Source of the DNA: Paludibacteraceae bacterium
GTDB lineage: Bacteria > Bacteroidota > Bacteroidia > Bacteroidales > Paludibacteraceae
Length of the DNA stretch: 36,457 bases
Assembly (NCBI GenBank): GCA_017962005.1
Contig: JAGCWE010000130.1
Coordinates: forward strand, 1 to 36,457
Direction: 5' to 3'
Numbering within the stretch: the first letter of the stretch is position 1; each line of letters starts with the position of its first letter. Shown one piece after another: positions 20,372 to 29,487 of this stretch. Made by a program: the position numbers and the translations under genes. The notes beneath the pieces were generated by a model that was not told the DNA's origin, ran no database searches, and was given only the letters and a program-made list of their open reading frames with translations.

Positions 20372-20842
20372 ATGGAAGTAAATACCGTTGAGAGAATCGA
20401 TGCGTTGGATCGAAAGATTTTGAAAGTTATAACGCGGAACGCTCGTATTCCTTTCAAGGATGTGGCGGAACAGTGTGGAGTTAGTCGCGCGGCTATTCAC
20501 CAGCGTGTGCAGAAATTGTTTGATACAGGAGTGATTGTGGGCAGCGGCTATCAGGTCAATCCCAAGATGTTGGGTTACAACCTGTGTGTGTATGTGGGAA
20601 TCACATTGGAGAAGGGTTCGATGTACAACGATGTGGTGCGTGCTCTGGAGCAGGTTCCCGAGGTGGTGGAGAGTCATTTTATGCTGGGGTCGTTCTCTAT
20701 GCTCATCAAGTTGTACGCGCGAGATGACCGCGATCTGTTGTCGCTGCTCAATACGAAGATTCAGATGATTCCGGGTGTGAGCAAAACGGAAACGCTTACC
20801 TCTCTGGAACAGCATATTGACCGTACTCTGCCCATCGAATAA
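20372..20842 (+). CDS. Lrp/AsnC family transcriptional regulator
   Basis: A 156-residue DNA-binding regulator. The N-terminal helix-turn-helix spans LDRKILKVITRNARIPFKDV and GVSRAAIHQRVQKLFDTGVI (about residues 11-53). The C-terminal RAM/AsnC ligand-binding and oligomerisation domain includes PEVVESHFMLGSFSMLIKL and IPGVSKTETLTSL. The family senses amino acids and often autoregulates. It is followed after 15 bp by trpS, so the two are likely co-transcribed, and it is divergent from an O-methyltransferase. Whether tryptophan is the effector is unknown. Confidence 0.92.
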   Translation: MEVNTVERIDALDRKILKVITRNARIPFKDVAEQCGVSRAAIHQRVQKLFDTGVIVGSGYQVNPKMLGYNLCVYVGITLEKGSMYNDVVRALEQVPEVVESHFMLGSFSMLIKLYARDDRDLLSLLNTKIQMIPGVSKTETLTSLEQHIDRTLPIE

Positions 20843-20857
20843 TAATATTTCGCTGTT

Positions 20858-21844
20858 ATGGAGAAAGTAATCAGCGGCATACGTCCGACCGGCAACTTGC
20901 ATCTTGGTAACTATTTCGGCGCGGTGAAGAGTTTTCTGCAGATGCAGGACGAGTACGACTGTATGTTCTTCATTGCCGATTGGCATTCGCTCACCACACA
21001 TCCCACGCCGGAAAACATACGCCAGTCTGTTCGTACTATTCTCTCTGAGTATCTCGCTTGCGGTATAGATCCGGAGAAGGCTCCCATTTATGTGCAGAGC
21101 GATGTCAAGCCTGTGCTGGAACTCTACCTCTACCTCAATATGAACGCGTATCTTGGTGAGTTGGAGCGCGTAACGTCGTTCAAGGAGAAAGCCCGCACGC
21201 AGCCCGACAATGTGAACGCCGGACTGCTCACTTATCCGACCCTGATGGCGGCTGATGTGTTGGCACACAAGGCGGACAAGGTGCCCGTGCGTAAGGATCA
21301 GGACCAGAATATGGAGATGATGCGTCTTTTCGCCCGACGCTTCAACCGTATCTATAATGTGGACTTCTTCAAGGAACCGCAGTCCTATCATTTCTACAAG
21401 ACGGCGGTCAAAGTTCCCGGACTGGACGGTTCTGGTAAGATGGGCAAGTCCAACGGCAACTGCATATATCTGTGTGATGATGAGGCGACCATCCGCAAGA
21501 AGGTGATGAAGGCGGTTACCGATTCCGGCCCCACGCAACTTAATCAGCAGAAACCGGAAGTCATTCAGAACCTGTTCACGCTTCTTGAACTTGTTTCCAC
21601 GAAAGACACCTGCGACTATTTCAATGACCAATACAACGCGATGACCATCCGCTACGGCGACCTGAAGAAGCAGTTGGCGGCTGATGTCAACGCTTTCTGC
21701 GCGCCTATCCGTGAACGTATATTGGAGTTCCAAAGCAACGAGGAGTACATTCAGAAGGTAGCTGCCCGAGGGGCTGAGCGGGCTTCTGAGAGTGCCGCCG
21801 CCACGCTGCGTGAAGTGCGGCAGATAATTGGTTTCAGAGCATAG
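20858..21844 (+). CDS. trpS: Tryptophanyl-tRNA synthetase
   Basis: A 328-residue class I synthetase that charges tRNA-Trp. The HIGH-type motif is in GIRPTGNLHLGNYFGAV (residues 6-22) and the KMSKS-type motif is KMGKS at residues 194-198. The length is normal for bacterial TrpRS. It lies in a probable operon with the Lrp-type regulator. Its substrate tRNA gene is at 1254-1324 of the same window. Confidence 0.97.
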   Translation: MEKVISGIRPTGNLHLGNYFGAVKSFLQMQDEYDCMFFIADWHSLTTHPTPENIRQSVRTILSEYLACGIDPEKAPIYVQSDVKPVLELYLYLNMNAYLGELERVTSFKEKARTQPDNVNAGLLTYPTLMAADVLAHKADKVPVRKDQDQNMEMMRLFARRFNRIYNVDFFKEPQSYHFYKTAVKVPGLDGSGKMGKSNGNCIYLCDDEATIRKKVMKAVTDSGPTQLNQQKPEVIQNLFTLLELVSTKDTCDYFNDQYNAMTIRYGDLKKQLAADVNAFCAPIRERILEFQSNEEYIQKVAARGAERASESAAATLREVRQIIGFRA

Positions 21845-21905
21845 CCGTCATGCCGCGTGCGCGTCGGAGTGGTTTGGACAGTCACATTAAATTAAGGAGA
21901 GAAAT

Positions 21906-22244
21906 ATGAAGAAAGCATTTCTGTTGGTGTCCGTCATACTCGGACTGGCTCTCTGCCCTCTTCAGGCGGATGATTATGTGGACGATGCGTATTATTGGGA
22001 CCGTGTGGTGTCGGTTTCCCCTACAACATCGTCCGCTGCGAAAGCCTCTTCTAATGCATCAGGCGATGCGGTGACGACTACGGTGAAGAAAGTGCCTGCT
22101 GCCGTTCAACAGCCAGTTCCCCAAAAGGCCGCGGAGCCTGTTAAGAAGGTTCAGTCCACGAACCGTCCCGTTACGCCAAAGGTGGAGTTCATTCAAGTAA
22201 AAGACACGGTGGTCAAAGCTGTTATTCATCGTAAGAACCAATAA
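21906..22244 (+). CDS. Small secreted protein of unknown function
   Basis: A 112-residue protein not recognised as a family. It has a clear signal peptide (MKKAFLLVSVILGLALCPLQA, about 21 residues). The mature part is short and low-complexity: an acidic-aromatic head DDYVDDAYYWD, a Ser/Thr/Ala-rich middle, and a Pro/Val/Lys-rich tail. AAGGAG lies 8 bases before the start, a stronger Shine-Dalgarno match than elsewhere here. It is followed 12 bp later by an outer-membrane protein gene, so the two may work together in the envelope. Confidence 0.7.
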   Translation: MKKAFLLVSVILGLALCPLQADDYVDDAYYWDRVVSVSPTTSSAAKASSNASGDAVTTTVKKVPAAVQQPVPQKAAEPVKKVQSTNRPVTPKVEFIQVKDTVVKAVIHRKNQ

Positions 22245-22256
22245 AAACCGGATGTT

Positions 22257-23762
22257 ATGCGAACGACCTGCTTTTCTTCCGTTTATGCCCGCAGACTGTT
22301 TCTCTGTTTGTGTCTGTTTGGGGCGGTATCATTTGTCCTCCGTGCGCAAGACGCGCAACTGCTTGATTCACGCGACAACATAGGTACGGCGCGCTATACG
22401 GCTATGGCGGGTGCTATGGCTGCGGTGGGAGCCGACCCCTCCGCCGTACTCGATAATCCTGCAGGTTTGGCTCTGTACAGGCGTTTCGATGTGTCGCTGA
22501 CCCTCCACGAGCAACTTGACTACACACGCCAGAGAGGGGAGAAACAAGACGAGTTCAAGTCCTCGTTTATGTTGCCCAATGCCAGTTTCGTTCTTGCGTT
22601 TGAGAACCGTAACGAGGAATCGGCGATGCGGGCTTGCAACTTTATGTTCTCTTTCAACCGACTGCACACATTCTACCGTACGTCCCATGGTCACGCCTTC
22701 AATCAGCCGACGATAGCCAATGTGATGCTCGATCAGGTGTACAATAACGACGGTTCGGTTCGTCTGCAGGAAGCAGATCTGGCAAGTGAAAACGCCTACA
22801 ATGATGACCGCATCGGTTGGCTCAGCGAAATGGGTTTCCAGACCTATATGATTGACCCATTTGATATAAACAAGAACGGTGATACAGTCTGGGGTGTATG
22901 GACATCTTACTATAATACGGTACCTGTCAATGCCGTCAAGATATACGAAACGGGCGGTTTGGACGAGTTCAATATCCATTGGGCGAGTCTCTTCACCCAC
23001 CACGTGTCGCTTGGTCTGGGACTGAATATCCGTTCGCTCTCCTACAGCAAGACGACCGCATATGAGGAGGCTTTTTCCGATAACAACACATCGTATATGC
23101 GCTCGAACACGTGGCTCTCAATGAGTGGTGTGGGTGTGAGCGGAACGGTTGGTCTTCTTTATCAGCCGGTGCAGCCCCTGCGCATTGCTTTGTCTTTCCA
23201 GTCTCCCGTCGGAATGAGCCTTACTACCCGCACGGATGCGGAGATGACTGTCAAAGATTCCCCGAAAGATTACTATAATCAGACTCCTATTTACCGCTAT
23301 TCAGACCGTTTGACGCAGCCTTTGCGCGTAACGGCGGGACTGACATGTATAGCTGGACAGAGCGGCCTTGTTTCACTACAGTATGATTTCCGTCATTCTC
23401 GACTGACGCAGGATATTCATACGATGAAGATAGGTGGCGAACTGGTCATCAGCAACAACCTGTTCCTCAACTGCGGCTACGCTTTCGAGTCGGCTTTTCT
23501 TAAGAATGAGCAACCGACACTTCTGGCGGATAACGATGTGCGTACCGATGCAGAGTACCGCACAATCGGCTTGAGTCACATGGCAGGTCTGGGCATAGGA
23601 TTCAGAAACCGCCACTTTGTTGCGCAGGTTGCTTACCGTTTCCGCTATCAGGACTATCAGATTTATCCTTTCGCATCCAAAGTGGTCACATCCGATGCCT
23701 ATGATATGCTTTCAATGACGCACAACATAGTCCTTACATTAGGCTGGCATACGAATGATTGA
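22257..23762 (+). CDS. OmpP1/FadL-like outer-membrane protein
   Basis: A 501-residue predicted beta-barrel. A signal sequence (cleavage near VLRAQ, residue about 30) precedes the family-like head DNIGTARYTAMAGAMAAVGADPS (written in two parts: DNIGTARYTAMAG, AMAAVGADPS) and AVLDNPAGLALYR. This resembles Bacteroidota OMPs annotated as FadL/OmpP1-type hydrophobic-substrate transporters. Many alternating aromatic/hydrophobic strands follow, and the last strand ends in HNIVLTLGWHTND. The substrate is not known. It is in tandem with the small secreted protein gene before it. Confidence 0.78.
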   Translation: MRTTCFSSVYARRLFLCLCLFGAVSFVLRAQDAQLLDSRDNIGTARYTAMAGAMAAVGADPSAVLDNPAGLALYRRFDVSLTLHEQLDYTRQRGEKQDEFKSSFMLPNASFVLAFENRNEESAMRACNFMFSFNRLHTFYRTSHGHAFNQPTIANVMLDQVYNNDGSVRLQEADLASENAYNDDRIGWLSEMGFQTYMIDPFDINKNGDTVWGVWTSYYNTVPVNAVKIYETGGLDEFNIHWASLFTHHVSLGLGLNIRSLSYSKTTAYEEAFSDNNTSYMRSNTWLSMSGVGVSGTVGLLYQPVQPLRIALSFQSPVGMSLTTRTDAEMTVKDSPKDYYNQTPIYRYSDRLTQPLRVTAGLTCIAGQSGLVSLQYDFRHSRLTQDIHTMKIGGELVISNNLFLNCGYAFESAFLKNEQPTLLADNDVRTDAEYRTIGLSHMAGLGIGFRNRHFVAQVAYRFRYQDYQIYPFASKVVTSDAYDMLSMTHNIVLTLGWHTND

Positions 23763-23977
23763 TATTCTGGCACTGCAGAACCAAGAGACCGGAAAACTCA
23801 ACAGAATTCATTAAAACGAGGTAAATAATGTACTAATGGCGTGCCGATACACTTTGCCGTGACCCGCTTGACAGCATATCAGGCGGTAGCAAAAGTGGTG
23901 GTCGGATTACAAAGGTGCATTACACCTCAAATCCTTTCATTAGGAGTTTTCTCGTGCAAAGTGTTTTGCAGTGCTTT
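23763..23977. other. Convergent intergenic region
   Basis: This 215-bp gap separates two convergent genes. Only a small inverted repeat is visible, AGGTG (23913-23917) with CACCT (23923-23927). Read on the minus strand it is followed by TTTGTAAT, a weak terminator at best for the transporter transcript. No convincing ORF or promoter is seen. Confidence 0.3.
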
Positions 23978-25279
23978 TTATTGCGGTAAACTTGCTGCAT
24001 CTGCTTTCACGCGGCTGCCGCGAAGTGCGAACCAAAGAATATACGCTGCGGCTATCAGGGGTACGGCGTATGAAAGGATGAAACCGCATTTGTCGGCAAG
24101 ATGGCTCTGCACGAATGGCAGAATGCCTCCGCCGAACACCATCATCATAAACAGACCGCTCGCCATACTCGTGTGTTCGCCAAGACCCTCAACCGAGAGG
24201 TTGAAGATACTGCCCCACATGATGCTGGTGCAGAATCCGCACAGTACGAAGAACATGGCGGCAATCGGTATCTCATGCAGCGAGAACGAGAAGGTGGTCT
24301 TGTCAATCGCGGGGAAGAGCACCTGCACGCTGTCCGAGAAAATCATTCCCAGTGCCAGCAGTACGATGCAGGCGACGGATACGGTGGTGAGCATTGCCCG
24401 CGAGGACACTCTGCCGCCTATGGTGCCGCCCGTCAGACGGCCGATGAGCATAAAGAACCAGTACATTCCTACTATCGTCCCGCTGACGGATGCTGCAACG
24501 CCTATCTCCGAAGAGGTCAGATAGAGATTCGTCACGTTGGCGATGCATACTTCCAGTCCCACATACAGCCATACGCCGATTGCTCCATATACAAAATGCT
24601 TGTAACGCAGCGTCTTGCGGATTGATTCGCCCATTTTCTCCTCGGTCCTTTCTCCCCGTTCCATTCTTGCGCGTGCCGCCTCCAGTTCAGGTTCTGGGAT
24701 GGGGGCGAAACACAGGACAATAAATGCAAACGCGAAGATGCCCATTGCGATATACAGCGCGGGGTTGGCATCGGCTATCTGTGTGTCCCGGCTTACCGTT
24801 CCAATCAGATAACCAATCAGTATGGGAACAATCGTGGCATTGAGGCTGTTGCAGCTGCCGCCCCACTGAACCAGTTGGTGCCCGCGTTTGCCGCCTCCTC
24901 CCAATGTGTTCAGCATCGGGTTTACAATCGAGTTGAGCAGGCACATGGAGAAACCGCTGACGAACGCGCCTGTCAGATACACACCGAAACTGCCCATCCT
25001 GCCGCTCATAAAGGTGATACACACACCTACAAAGCCTATTCCGACCGCCCAGAGCGATGTCACCTTGTAGCCGTAGCGTTTGAGCAGCATACCTGCGGGC
25101 AGACCCATGCACGCGTAGGCGATGAAGTTCGCCATATTGCCCAGCTGGGACATTGCGTTCGTGGCTTTGAACTGCGCGCGGACAATGACGCCGAACGGGT
25201 CTTGCATTCCCGTTACGAACGAAATCATTCCGAAGAGGAAAAAACAGATGATGATGGTCAGGGTGTTCGATTGTTTCAT
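23978..25279 (-). CDS. FHS-family (FucP/GluP-like) sugar:H+ symporter, MFS
   Basis: A 433-residue polytopic inner-membrane transporter with about 12 hydrophobic spans. FHS-type features are the start FFLFGMISFVTGMQDPFGVI, the GLPAGMLLKRYGYK loop, and the central half-repeat with NLYLTSSEIGVAASVSG. Members carry fucose, glucose, galactose or related sugars; the substrate cannot be read from sequence. It starts 12 bp after the peptidase gene on the same strand and is the last gene of the lpx-containing unit. Confidence 0.87.
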   Translation of the reverse strand: MKQSNTLTIIICFFLFGMISFVTGMQDPFGVIVRAQFKATNAMSQLGNMANFIAYACMGLPAGMLLKRYGYKVTSLWAVGIGFVGVCITFMSGRMGSFGVYLTGAFVSGFSMCLLNSIVNPMLNTLGGGGKRGHQLVQWGGSCNSLNATIVPILIGYLIGTVSRDTQIADANPALYIAMGIFAFAFIVLCFAPIPEPELEAARARMERGERTEEKMGESIRKTLRYKHFVYGAIGVWLYVGLEVCIANVTNLYLTSSEIGVAASVSGTIVGMYWFFMLIGRLTGGTIGGRVSSRAMLTTVSVACIVLLALGMIFSDSVQVLFPAIDKTTFSFSLHEIPIAAMFFVLCGFCTSIMWGSIFNLSVEGLGEHTSMASGLFMMMVFGGGILPFVQSHLADKCGFILSYAVPLIAAAYILWFALRGSRVKADAASLPQ

Positions 25280-25291
25280 TGTTGAGGTATC

Positions 25292-27340
25292 TTACAGGTT
25301 TTCTTTCAGGAACTTGATGATGCGTTGGTGGAGGTGCAGGTAGTGGTTGCCGTTGCGCAGGCTGTGGTTGTCGTCGGGATAGACCTGCATGTCAAACTGC
25401 TTGCCCGCGTTGATGAGCGCCTCGGTCAGCACCCATGTGTTCTGCACGTGTACGTTGTCGTCTGCCAGTCCGTGCACCAGCAGCAGCCTGCCGCTCAGAT
25501 GCGAAGCCATAGTGGTCAGGTCAGCTTGCTTGTACCCGTCTTCATTGACCATCGGCCGGCGCATGTATCGTTCGGTGTAACCCGTGTCATACAGCCGCCA
25601 GTCGGTGACGGGGGCGATGGCTATGCCGCAGCGTATCAGAGGATTCTGTGTGTCCTGTTCGCAGAGTGTGCGTATGGTCTGGTAGCCTCCGTAACTCCAT
25701 CCCGCCATAGCGATGCGCGTGCCGTCCGCGTAGGGTAGTTGCTGCATATGGCGCGCCACGCTCAAATGGTCTTCTGCCTCTTTTTGACCGAGGTTCATAT
25801 ATGTCTCGTTGCGCCATTGCCGTCCTCGGCAGTCGGTGCCGCGCGGGTCGGCGTTCACTACGATGTACCCCATATCTGCCAGCACGTAGGCTATGCGGTG
25901 ATGCCAGCGGTTGAGTACGCGCTGTGAGGCGGGACCCGAGTACTGGAACATCACCACGGGGCGTTTGTTGTCGGCTGACGCGTCGGTGGGACGCAGTATC
26001 CACGCGTCAAGCGAGTCGCCTCTTTCGGTGGGGATGCGCAGGAACTCTTTGTGCGGCAGGTTGAGTGCGTTCCATTTGGCGGCGACAACGGCGTTGTTCT
26101 CAATGTTACGAGTTACCTTGATGCTGTTCCTCTGCAAATGGCACAGCGTATAGGTGGGCGGCACAAGGTCGCTTTCGTAGCGCAGAATGCAGCGGTTGAA
26201 GTCCTTTGACGGATACAGCCAATGACAACCATTGTCTTTGGTCAGGCACACATTCTCGCCTTTCTTCAGCGATACGGAATATATCTGCCGCTCGGTGGGT
26301 GTTGGTGCCGCCTGATAGTAAACCACGCCCGATGACTCGTCAACACCATAGACATCCGTCACGTCCATTCCGTTCGGCGAGAGGGGACGCTCTATTGCGC
26401 CTTGCTCCGAGCACAGATAAATCCTGCGCCAGCCGTCGCGCTCGCTCAGTATCACAGCCTTGCCGTTCTTGAGCCACTGCCATTCGTCCCACAGGGCATA
26501 GTCCGTATAGTACTTGTCCGACTGTTCCTCGTAGAACAGGTGCGAAACGCTCGATTTAGGGTTGCACGCATATACGGCCATCCGTGTCTGGTCGCGGTTG
26601 ATGGTCTGCACCATCAGCCGGTCTTCCTCCTCTGTGGTGCGCCAGTGGATGCGGGGGATGTACCGGTCGGTCTCCTCCGGCAGTTTCATCTGCACGAGGC
26701 TTTTCTCGCGTATGTCATAGACCCATACGGACGGTATGGCGTTCGCGCTGCCCGAACGCGGGTAGCGGATGGTCTGGCTGACGGGGTAGGAGGGTTGCCC
26801 GTTTTCGTTCAGGAAGGTCTGCCATGTGAACGAGGGTACGGCGGCCTCTTCCAGACGGATGAAGGCTATCTGCTTGTTGTCGGGCGAGAAGGCGAACATG
26901 CGTGTGATGCCGAACTCCTCCTCATAGAGCCAGTCGCTTACGCCGTTGAAGACATCTGCTTTGCCCCGTCGCGTTATGGCCACTTCGGTGCTGAAATCCG
27001 TCTTGTAGAGATACAGGTCCTGTCCCTTGCCATAGACGATGTACTTGCCGTCATCGGACATCAGCACGTCACGCAGAAGCGTGTCGCTCAGACTCTTGTC
27101 TGTTTTCCGGTTGTTGTCGCGGAGGGAGTAGGACGCAAAATATGAGTAGCGGTATTGCTTCAGGCGTTTCTTCTCTTTCAGTTCGTAGCGCGGGCGGTCT
27201 GTCCCGTTGAGCAGCGAGTCAATCTCACTCGAAGTCAGGTACTTGGGGTCATACTTCTTGTCAATCAGGAGGTCTGTGAGCAGGTCGGCGTGAAGCGTCA
27301 CGCTCACGGACAGGGCGATAAGGAGGAGAAGGCGTTTCAT
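25292..27340 (-). CDS. Dipeptidyl peptidase IV-type serine peptidase (S9)
   Basis: A 682-residue secreted or periplasmic peptidase that removes X-Pro dipeptides from peptide N-termini. The signal peptide is MKRLLLLIALSVSVTLHA. A beta-propeller region (about 60-450) precedes the alpha/beta hydrolase domain. The triad is S549 in GWSYGG, D627 in ADDNVH and H659 in DDNHS; the spacings of 78 and 32 residues equal those of human DPP IV (S630, D708, H740). The start at 27340 gives the signal peptide. A start at 27352 (MVTT) would overlap the upstream glycosyltransferase stop; the longer upstream frame is inside that gene and is rejected. Confidence 0.9.
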   Translation of the reverse strand: MKRLLLLIALSVSVTLHADLLTDLLIDKKYDPKYLTSSEIDSLLNGTDRPRYELKEKKRLKQYRYSYFASYSLRDNNRKTDKSLSDTLLRDVLMSDDGKYIVYGKGQDLYLYKTDFSTEVAITRRGKADVFNGVSDWLYEEEFGITRMFAFSPDNKQIAFIRLEEAAVPSFTWQTFLNENGQPSYPVSQTIRYPRSGSANAIPSVWVYDIREKSLVQMKLPEETDRYIPRIHWRTTEEEDRLMVQTINRDQTRMAVYACNPKSSVSHLFYEEQSDKYYTDYALWDEWQWLKNGKAVILSERDGWRRIYLCSEQGAIERPLSPNGMDVTDVYGVDESSGVVYYQAAPTPTERQIYSVSLKKGENVCLTKDNGCHWLYPSKDFNRCILRYESDLVPPTYTLCHLQRNSIKVTRNIENNAVVAAKWNALNLPHKEFLRIPTERGDSLDAWILRPTDASADNKRPVVMFQYSGPASQRVLNRWHHRIAYVLADMGYIVVNADPRGTDCRGRQWRNETYMNLGQKEAEDHLSVARHMQQLPYADGTRIAMAGWSYGGYQTIRTLCEQDTQNPLIRCGIAIAPVTDWRLYDTGYTERYMRRPMVNEDGYKQADLTTMASHLSGRLLLVHGLADDNVHVQNTWVLTEALINAGKQFDMQVYPDDNHSLRNGNHYLHLHQRIIKFLKENL

Positions 27341-27345
27341 AGTTG

Positions 27346-28581
27346 TTACCATCGGGTGGGTTTGCGTGTGGGGAAGATGAGTATCCACAGGTTGCACAGC
27401 GGCAGCAGGATATCCCATAGGATAAGGTCGGTCAGCGTTATGCCCGCGTGCATCCCTTTGGGCGTGTAGCCCAGTCGGTGCGCGGACTGATTGAGCACGA
27501 CGGCGCGCAGGATAAGGCGCATCAGAAGCAGCAGAAGAACCGCGGCAAGCAGGGTCATGCCGTACATCGGGTCGGCAGCGAAGACCGTCGCGCCGCGCAC
27601 AATCAGCGCCACGGCAAGGCCGTACCAGAGTGCGCGGGACAGAGGCTCGGCGCCGAGGCGCAGTTTGCTCCAGATGGTGTAGTGCGGTGACACGCTCAGG
27701 TGGCGCCGTCTCTGGTGCCACCACTCCTGCCATGTACGCTTGCTTGGCGACCACGTGACGCTGTTGGGGCATGTTACGGTCGCGGTCGTTTTGCCCTTGG
27801 CGTAGCGGTTGACTATCAGGTCGTCATCGCCTGCCCGTTCGCCTATGTAGGGCGAGAATCCGTTGTGCGACAGGAACCATTCTTTCTTGTAGGCGAGGTT
27901 GCGCCCCACGCCCATGTACGGGTGATGGCAGCGTGCTGCACCGAGGTAGTGCAGGCCGTTGAACAGTGTGTCGTAACGTATCAGCCTGTTCAGCATGCCT
28001 TTCCCTTTGAAATACGCTCCGAAGCCCAGCACCACGTCCGTTTCTGCCGAGCGGTCAAAGCCGTTCATCATCTCCCATATCCAGTATTTCGAGGCGGGAC
28101 GGCAGTCTGCGTCCGTAAAGAGCAGGTAGTCGAACCGTGCCGCTTTGATTCCCAGTGTCAGGGCCAGTTTCTTGCTGCTGATTATGCGTGCGTGTTGGGG
28201 GACGAATGTCCGCCGCAGACGGGGGTAATGGAGCATGAATTCATCCAGGATGTCTCGCGTGTTGTCTTCCGAACCGTCATCCACAACGATAATCTCGAAC
28301 ATCGGATAGTCCTGTTCCAGCAGCGAGTGAAGGTAGTCACGCAGGTTGTGTGCCTCGTTGCGGGCGGCTACGATTACCGACACGCCGCGCACATCATCGC
28401 CGAACAGGTCCAGTTGGTCGCCTGCATGTTTCGGGCGTTGTTGTTCGGCGGGAGGAACGGGCTTGGTTTTCGGAAGACGGATATAGCGGAGGTAGAAGTA
28501 CAACTGGAATACAAGGACTGCCAGCATTGCCCCTATCATGTAGAGGTCGCATTCCGTTATGTTGTACCATCCGATACTCAT
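27346..28581 (-). CDS. Membrane glycosyltransferase, family GT2
   Basis: A 411-residue protein with an N-terminal membrane span (about residues 14-34) and hydrophobic spans in the C-terminal third. The GT-A domain begins VSVIVAARNEAHNLRDYLHS. It has the nucleotide-sugar motif VVDDGSEDNT, the metal motif FTDADCRP, and an acceptor/processive-type motif QRRRHLS. It uses a nucleotide sugar to build an envelope glycan; the location next to lpxDCA suggests lipopolysaccharide or lipid modification, which is inference. It lies 27 bp after lpxA and 5 bp before the peptidase gene. Confidence 0.85.
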   Translation of the reverse strand: MSIGWYNITECDLYMIGAMLAVLVFQLYFYLRYIRLPKTKPVPPAEQQRPKHAGDQLDLFGDDVRGVSVIVAARNEAHNLRDYLHSLLEQDYPMFEIIVVDDGSEDNTRDILDEFMLHYPRLRRTFVPQHARIISSKKLALTLGIKAARFDYLLFTDADCRPASKYWIWEMMNGFDRSAETDVVLGFGAYFKGKGMLNRLIRYDTLFNGLHYLGAARCHHPYMGVGRNLAYKKEWFLSHNGFSPYIGERAGDDDLIVNRYAKGKTTATVTCPNSVTWSPSKRTWQEWWHQRRRHLSVSPHYTIWSKLRLGAEPLSRALWYGLAVALIVRGATVFAADPMYGMTLLAAVLLLLLMRLILRAVVLNQSAHRLGYTPKGMHAGITLTDLILWDILLPLCNLWILIFPTRKPTRW

Positions 28582-28608
28582 TGCGCTTGCAGGAAGTTTG
28601 TTGTGGGG

Positions 28609-29382
28609 TTATGCGCCTTTTATGATACCTCGTTCGGACTCTTGGATGAAACGCAGGATGATGTCTTTCTCTTCCGAGTCGGGTATTTCCTCCGTCACTT
28701 TCTGCAGGGCTTGCGTCGTGTTCATCTTCGACAGATAAATCAGCCTGTATATCTGTTGGATGTTCTCTATCTGCTCCTTGCTGAAGCCTCTCCGGCTCAG
28801 TCCTACCGAGTTGATGCCGCAGAACTGAATGGGCTGCCGTGCTGCCATAACGTAGGGTGGTACGTCCTTGTTGACGAGGCTGCCGCCCTGTATCATCACG
28901 TGCGAGCCGATGTGCGAGAACTGGTGAACCAGTGTGCCGCCGCCTATCACGGCATAGTCATCTACCACCACCTCGCCGGCGAGTTGCGTGGCGTTCGACA
29001 TAATCACATTGTTGCCTACCACTACATCGTGTGCCACGTGACAGTAAGCCATTATCAGGCAATGGCTTCCGACCACTGTTTTGCCTTTCGATGCCGTGCC
29101 GCGATGCACGGTTGAGCACTCGCGCAACACGGTGTAGTCGCCTATATGGGTGTATGTCAGTTCGCCTTGGAATTTCAGGTCTTGCGGAATGGCGCCCACT
29201 ATGGCGGTGGGGAAGACGTGGCAGTGCCGCCCGATGCGCGTGTGTGCGCACACGGTGGCGTTGGCGTCTATCACTGTACCTTCGCCTATTTCAACATCAT
29301 CATCGATGAAAACGAAAGGCCCTATCTCCACATCTTGTGCAATTTTCGCGTTCGGATGGACGGATGCTAATGGTGAAATCAT
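28609..29382 (-). CDS. lpxA: UDP-N-acetylglucosamine acyltransferase LpxA
   Basis: A 257-residue left-handed beta-helix enzyme that adds an acyl chain to O3 of UDP-GlcNAc, the first step of lipid A synthesis. Hexapeptide repeats run through the first two thirds, and the catalytic histidine lies in AYCHVAHD. The C-terminal helical part is GLSRRGFSKEQIENI. The start at 29382 (MISPLASVHPNAKI) gives the standard N-terminus and length; a frame extension of 23 codons to 29451 covers the probable promoter and is rejected. It follows lpxC by 105 bp. Confidence 0.95.
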   Translation of the reverse strand: MISPLASVHPNAKIAQDVEIGPFVFIDDDVEIGEGTVIDANATVCAHTRIGRHCHVFPTAIVGAIPQDLKFQGELTYTHIGDYTVLRECSTVHRGTASKGKTVVGSHCLIMAYCHVAHDVVVGNNVIMSNATQLAGEVVVDDYAVIGGGTLVHQFSHIGSHVMIQGGSLVNKDVPPYVMAARQPIQFCGINSVGLSRRGFSKEQIENIQQIYRLIYLSKMNTTQALQKVTEEIPDSEEKDIILRFIQESERGIIKGA

Positions 29383-29426
29383 ACCCGGGAATGGATTAAA
29401 GTTTGTAAGCGGATTCAAAAAACGCG

Positions 29427-29434
29427 CAAAGGTA
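29427..29434 (-). promoter_or_regulatory. Probable internal promoter (-7 element) upstream of lpxA
   Basis: On the minus strand TACCTTTG matches the -7 consensus TAnnTTTG and is followed by CGCG, 45 bp before the lpxA start. Upstream sequence is T-rich, but no TTG lies at exactly 19-20 bp, so the -33 box is poor. It lies in the 105-bp gap between lpxC and lpxA. Confidence 0.55.
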
Positions 29435-29487
29435 CGAAACATTTGCGACAAAACGAAACAAAACTGTTTTTTGTGGTGAAAAAGTCT

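Noticed and set aside
20264..21733. 489-codon minus-strand frame across lrp and trpS
   Set aside because: It overlaps well-identified genes fully and its translation is His/Arg/Leu-rich without recognisable domains.
27341..27772. Long N-terminal extension of the dipeptidyl peptidase frame
   Set aside because: It is Arg/His/Pro-rich sequence lying inside the glycosyltransferase gene; the signal peptide at 27340 marks the real start.
27700..29115. 471-codon plus-strand frame opposite the glycosyltransferase and lpxA
   Set aside because: It is a shadow of two clear minus-strand genes and shows no signal peptide or motif.
29383..29451. 23-codon N-terminal extension of LpxA
   Set aside because: The standard LpxA N-terminus begins at the internal Met (29382), and the extension covers the probable promoter.
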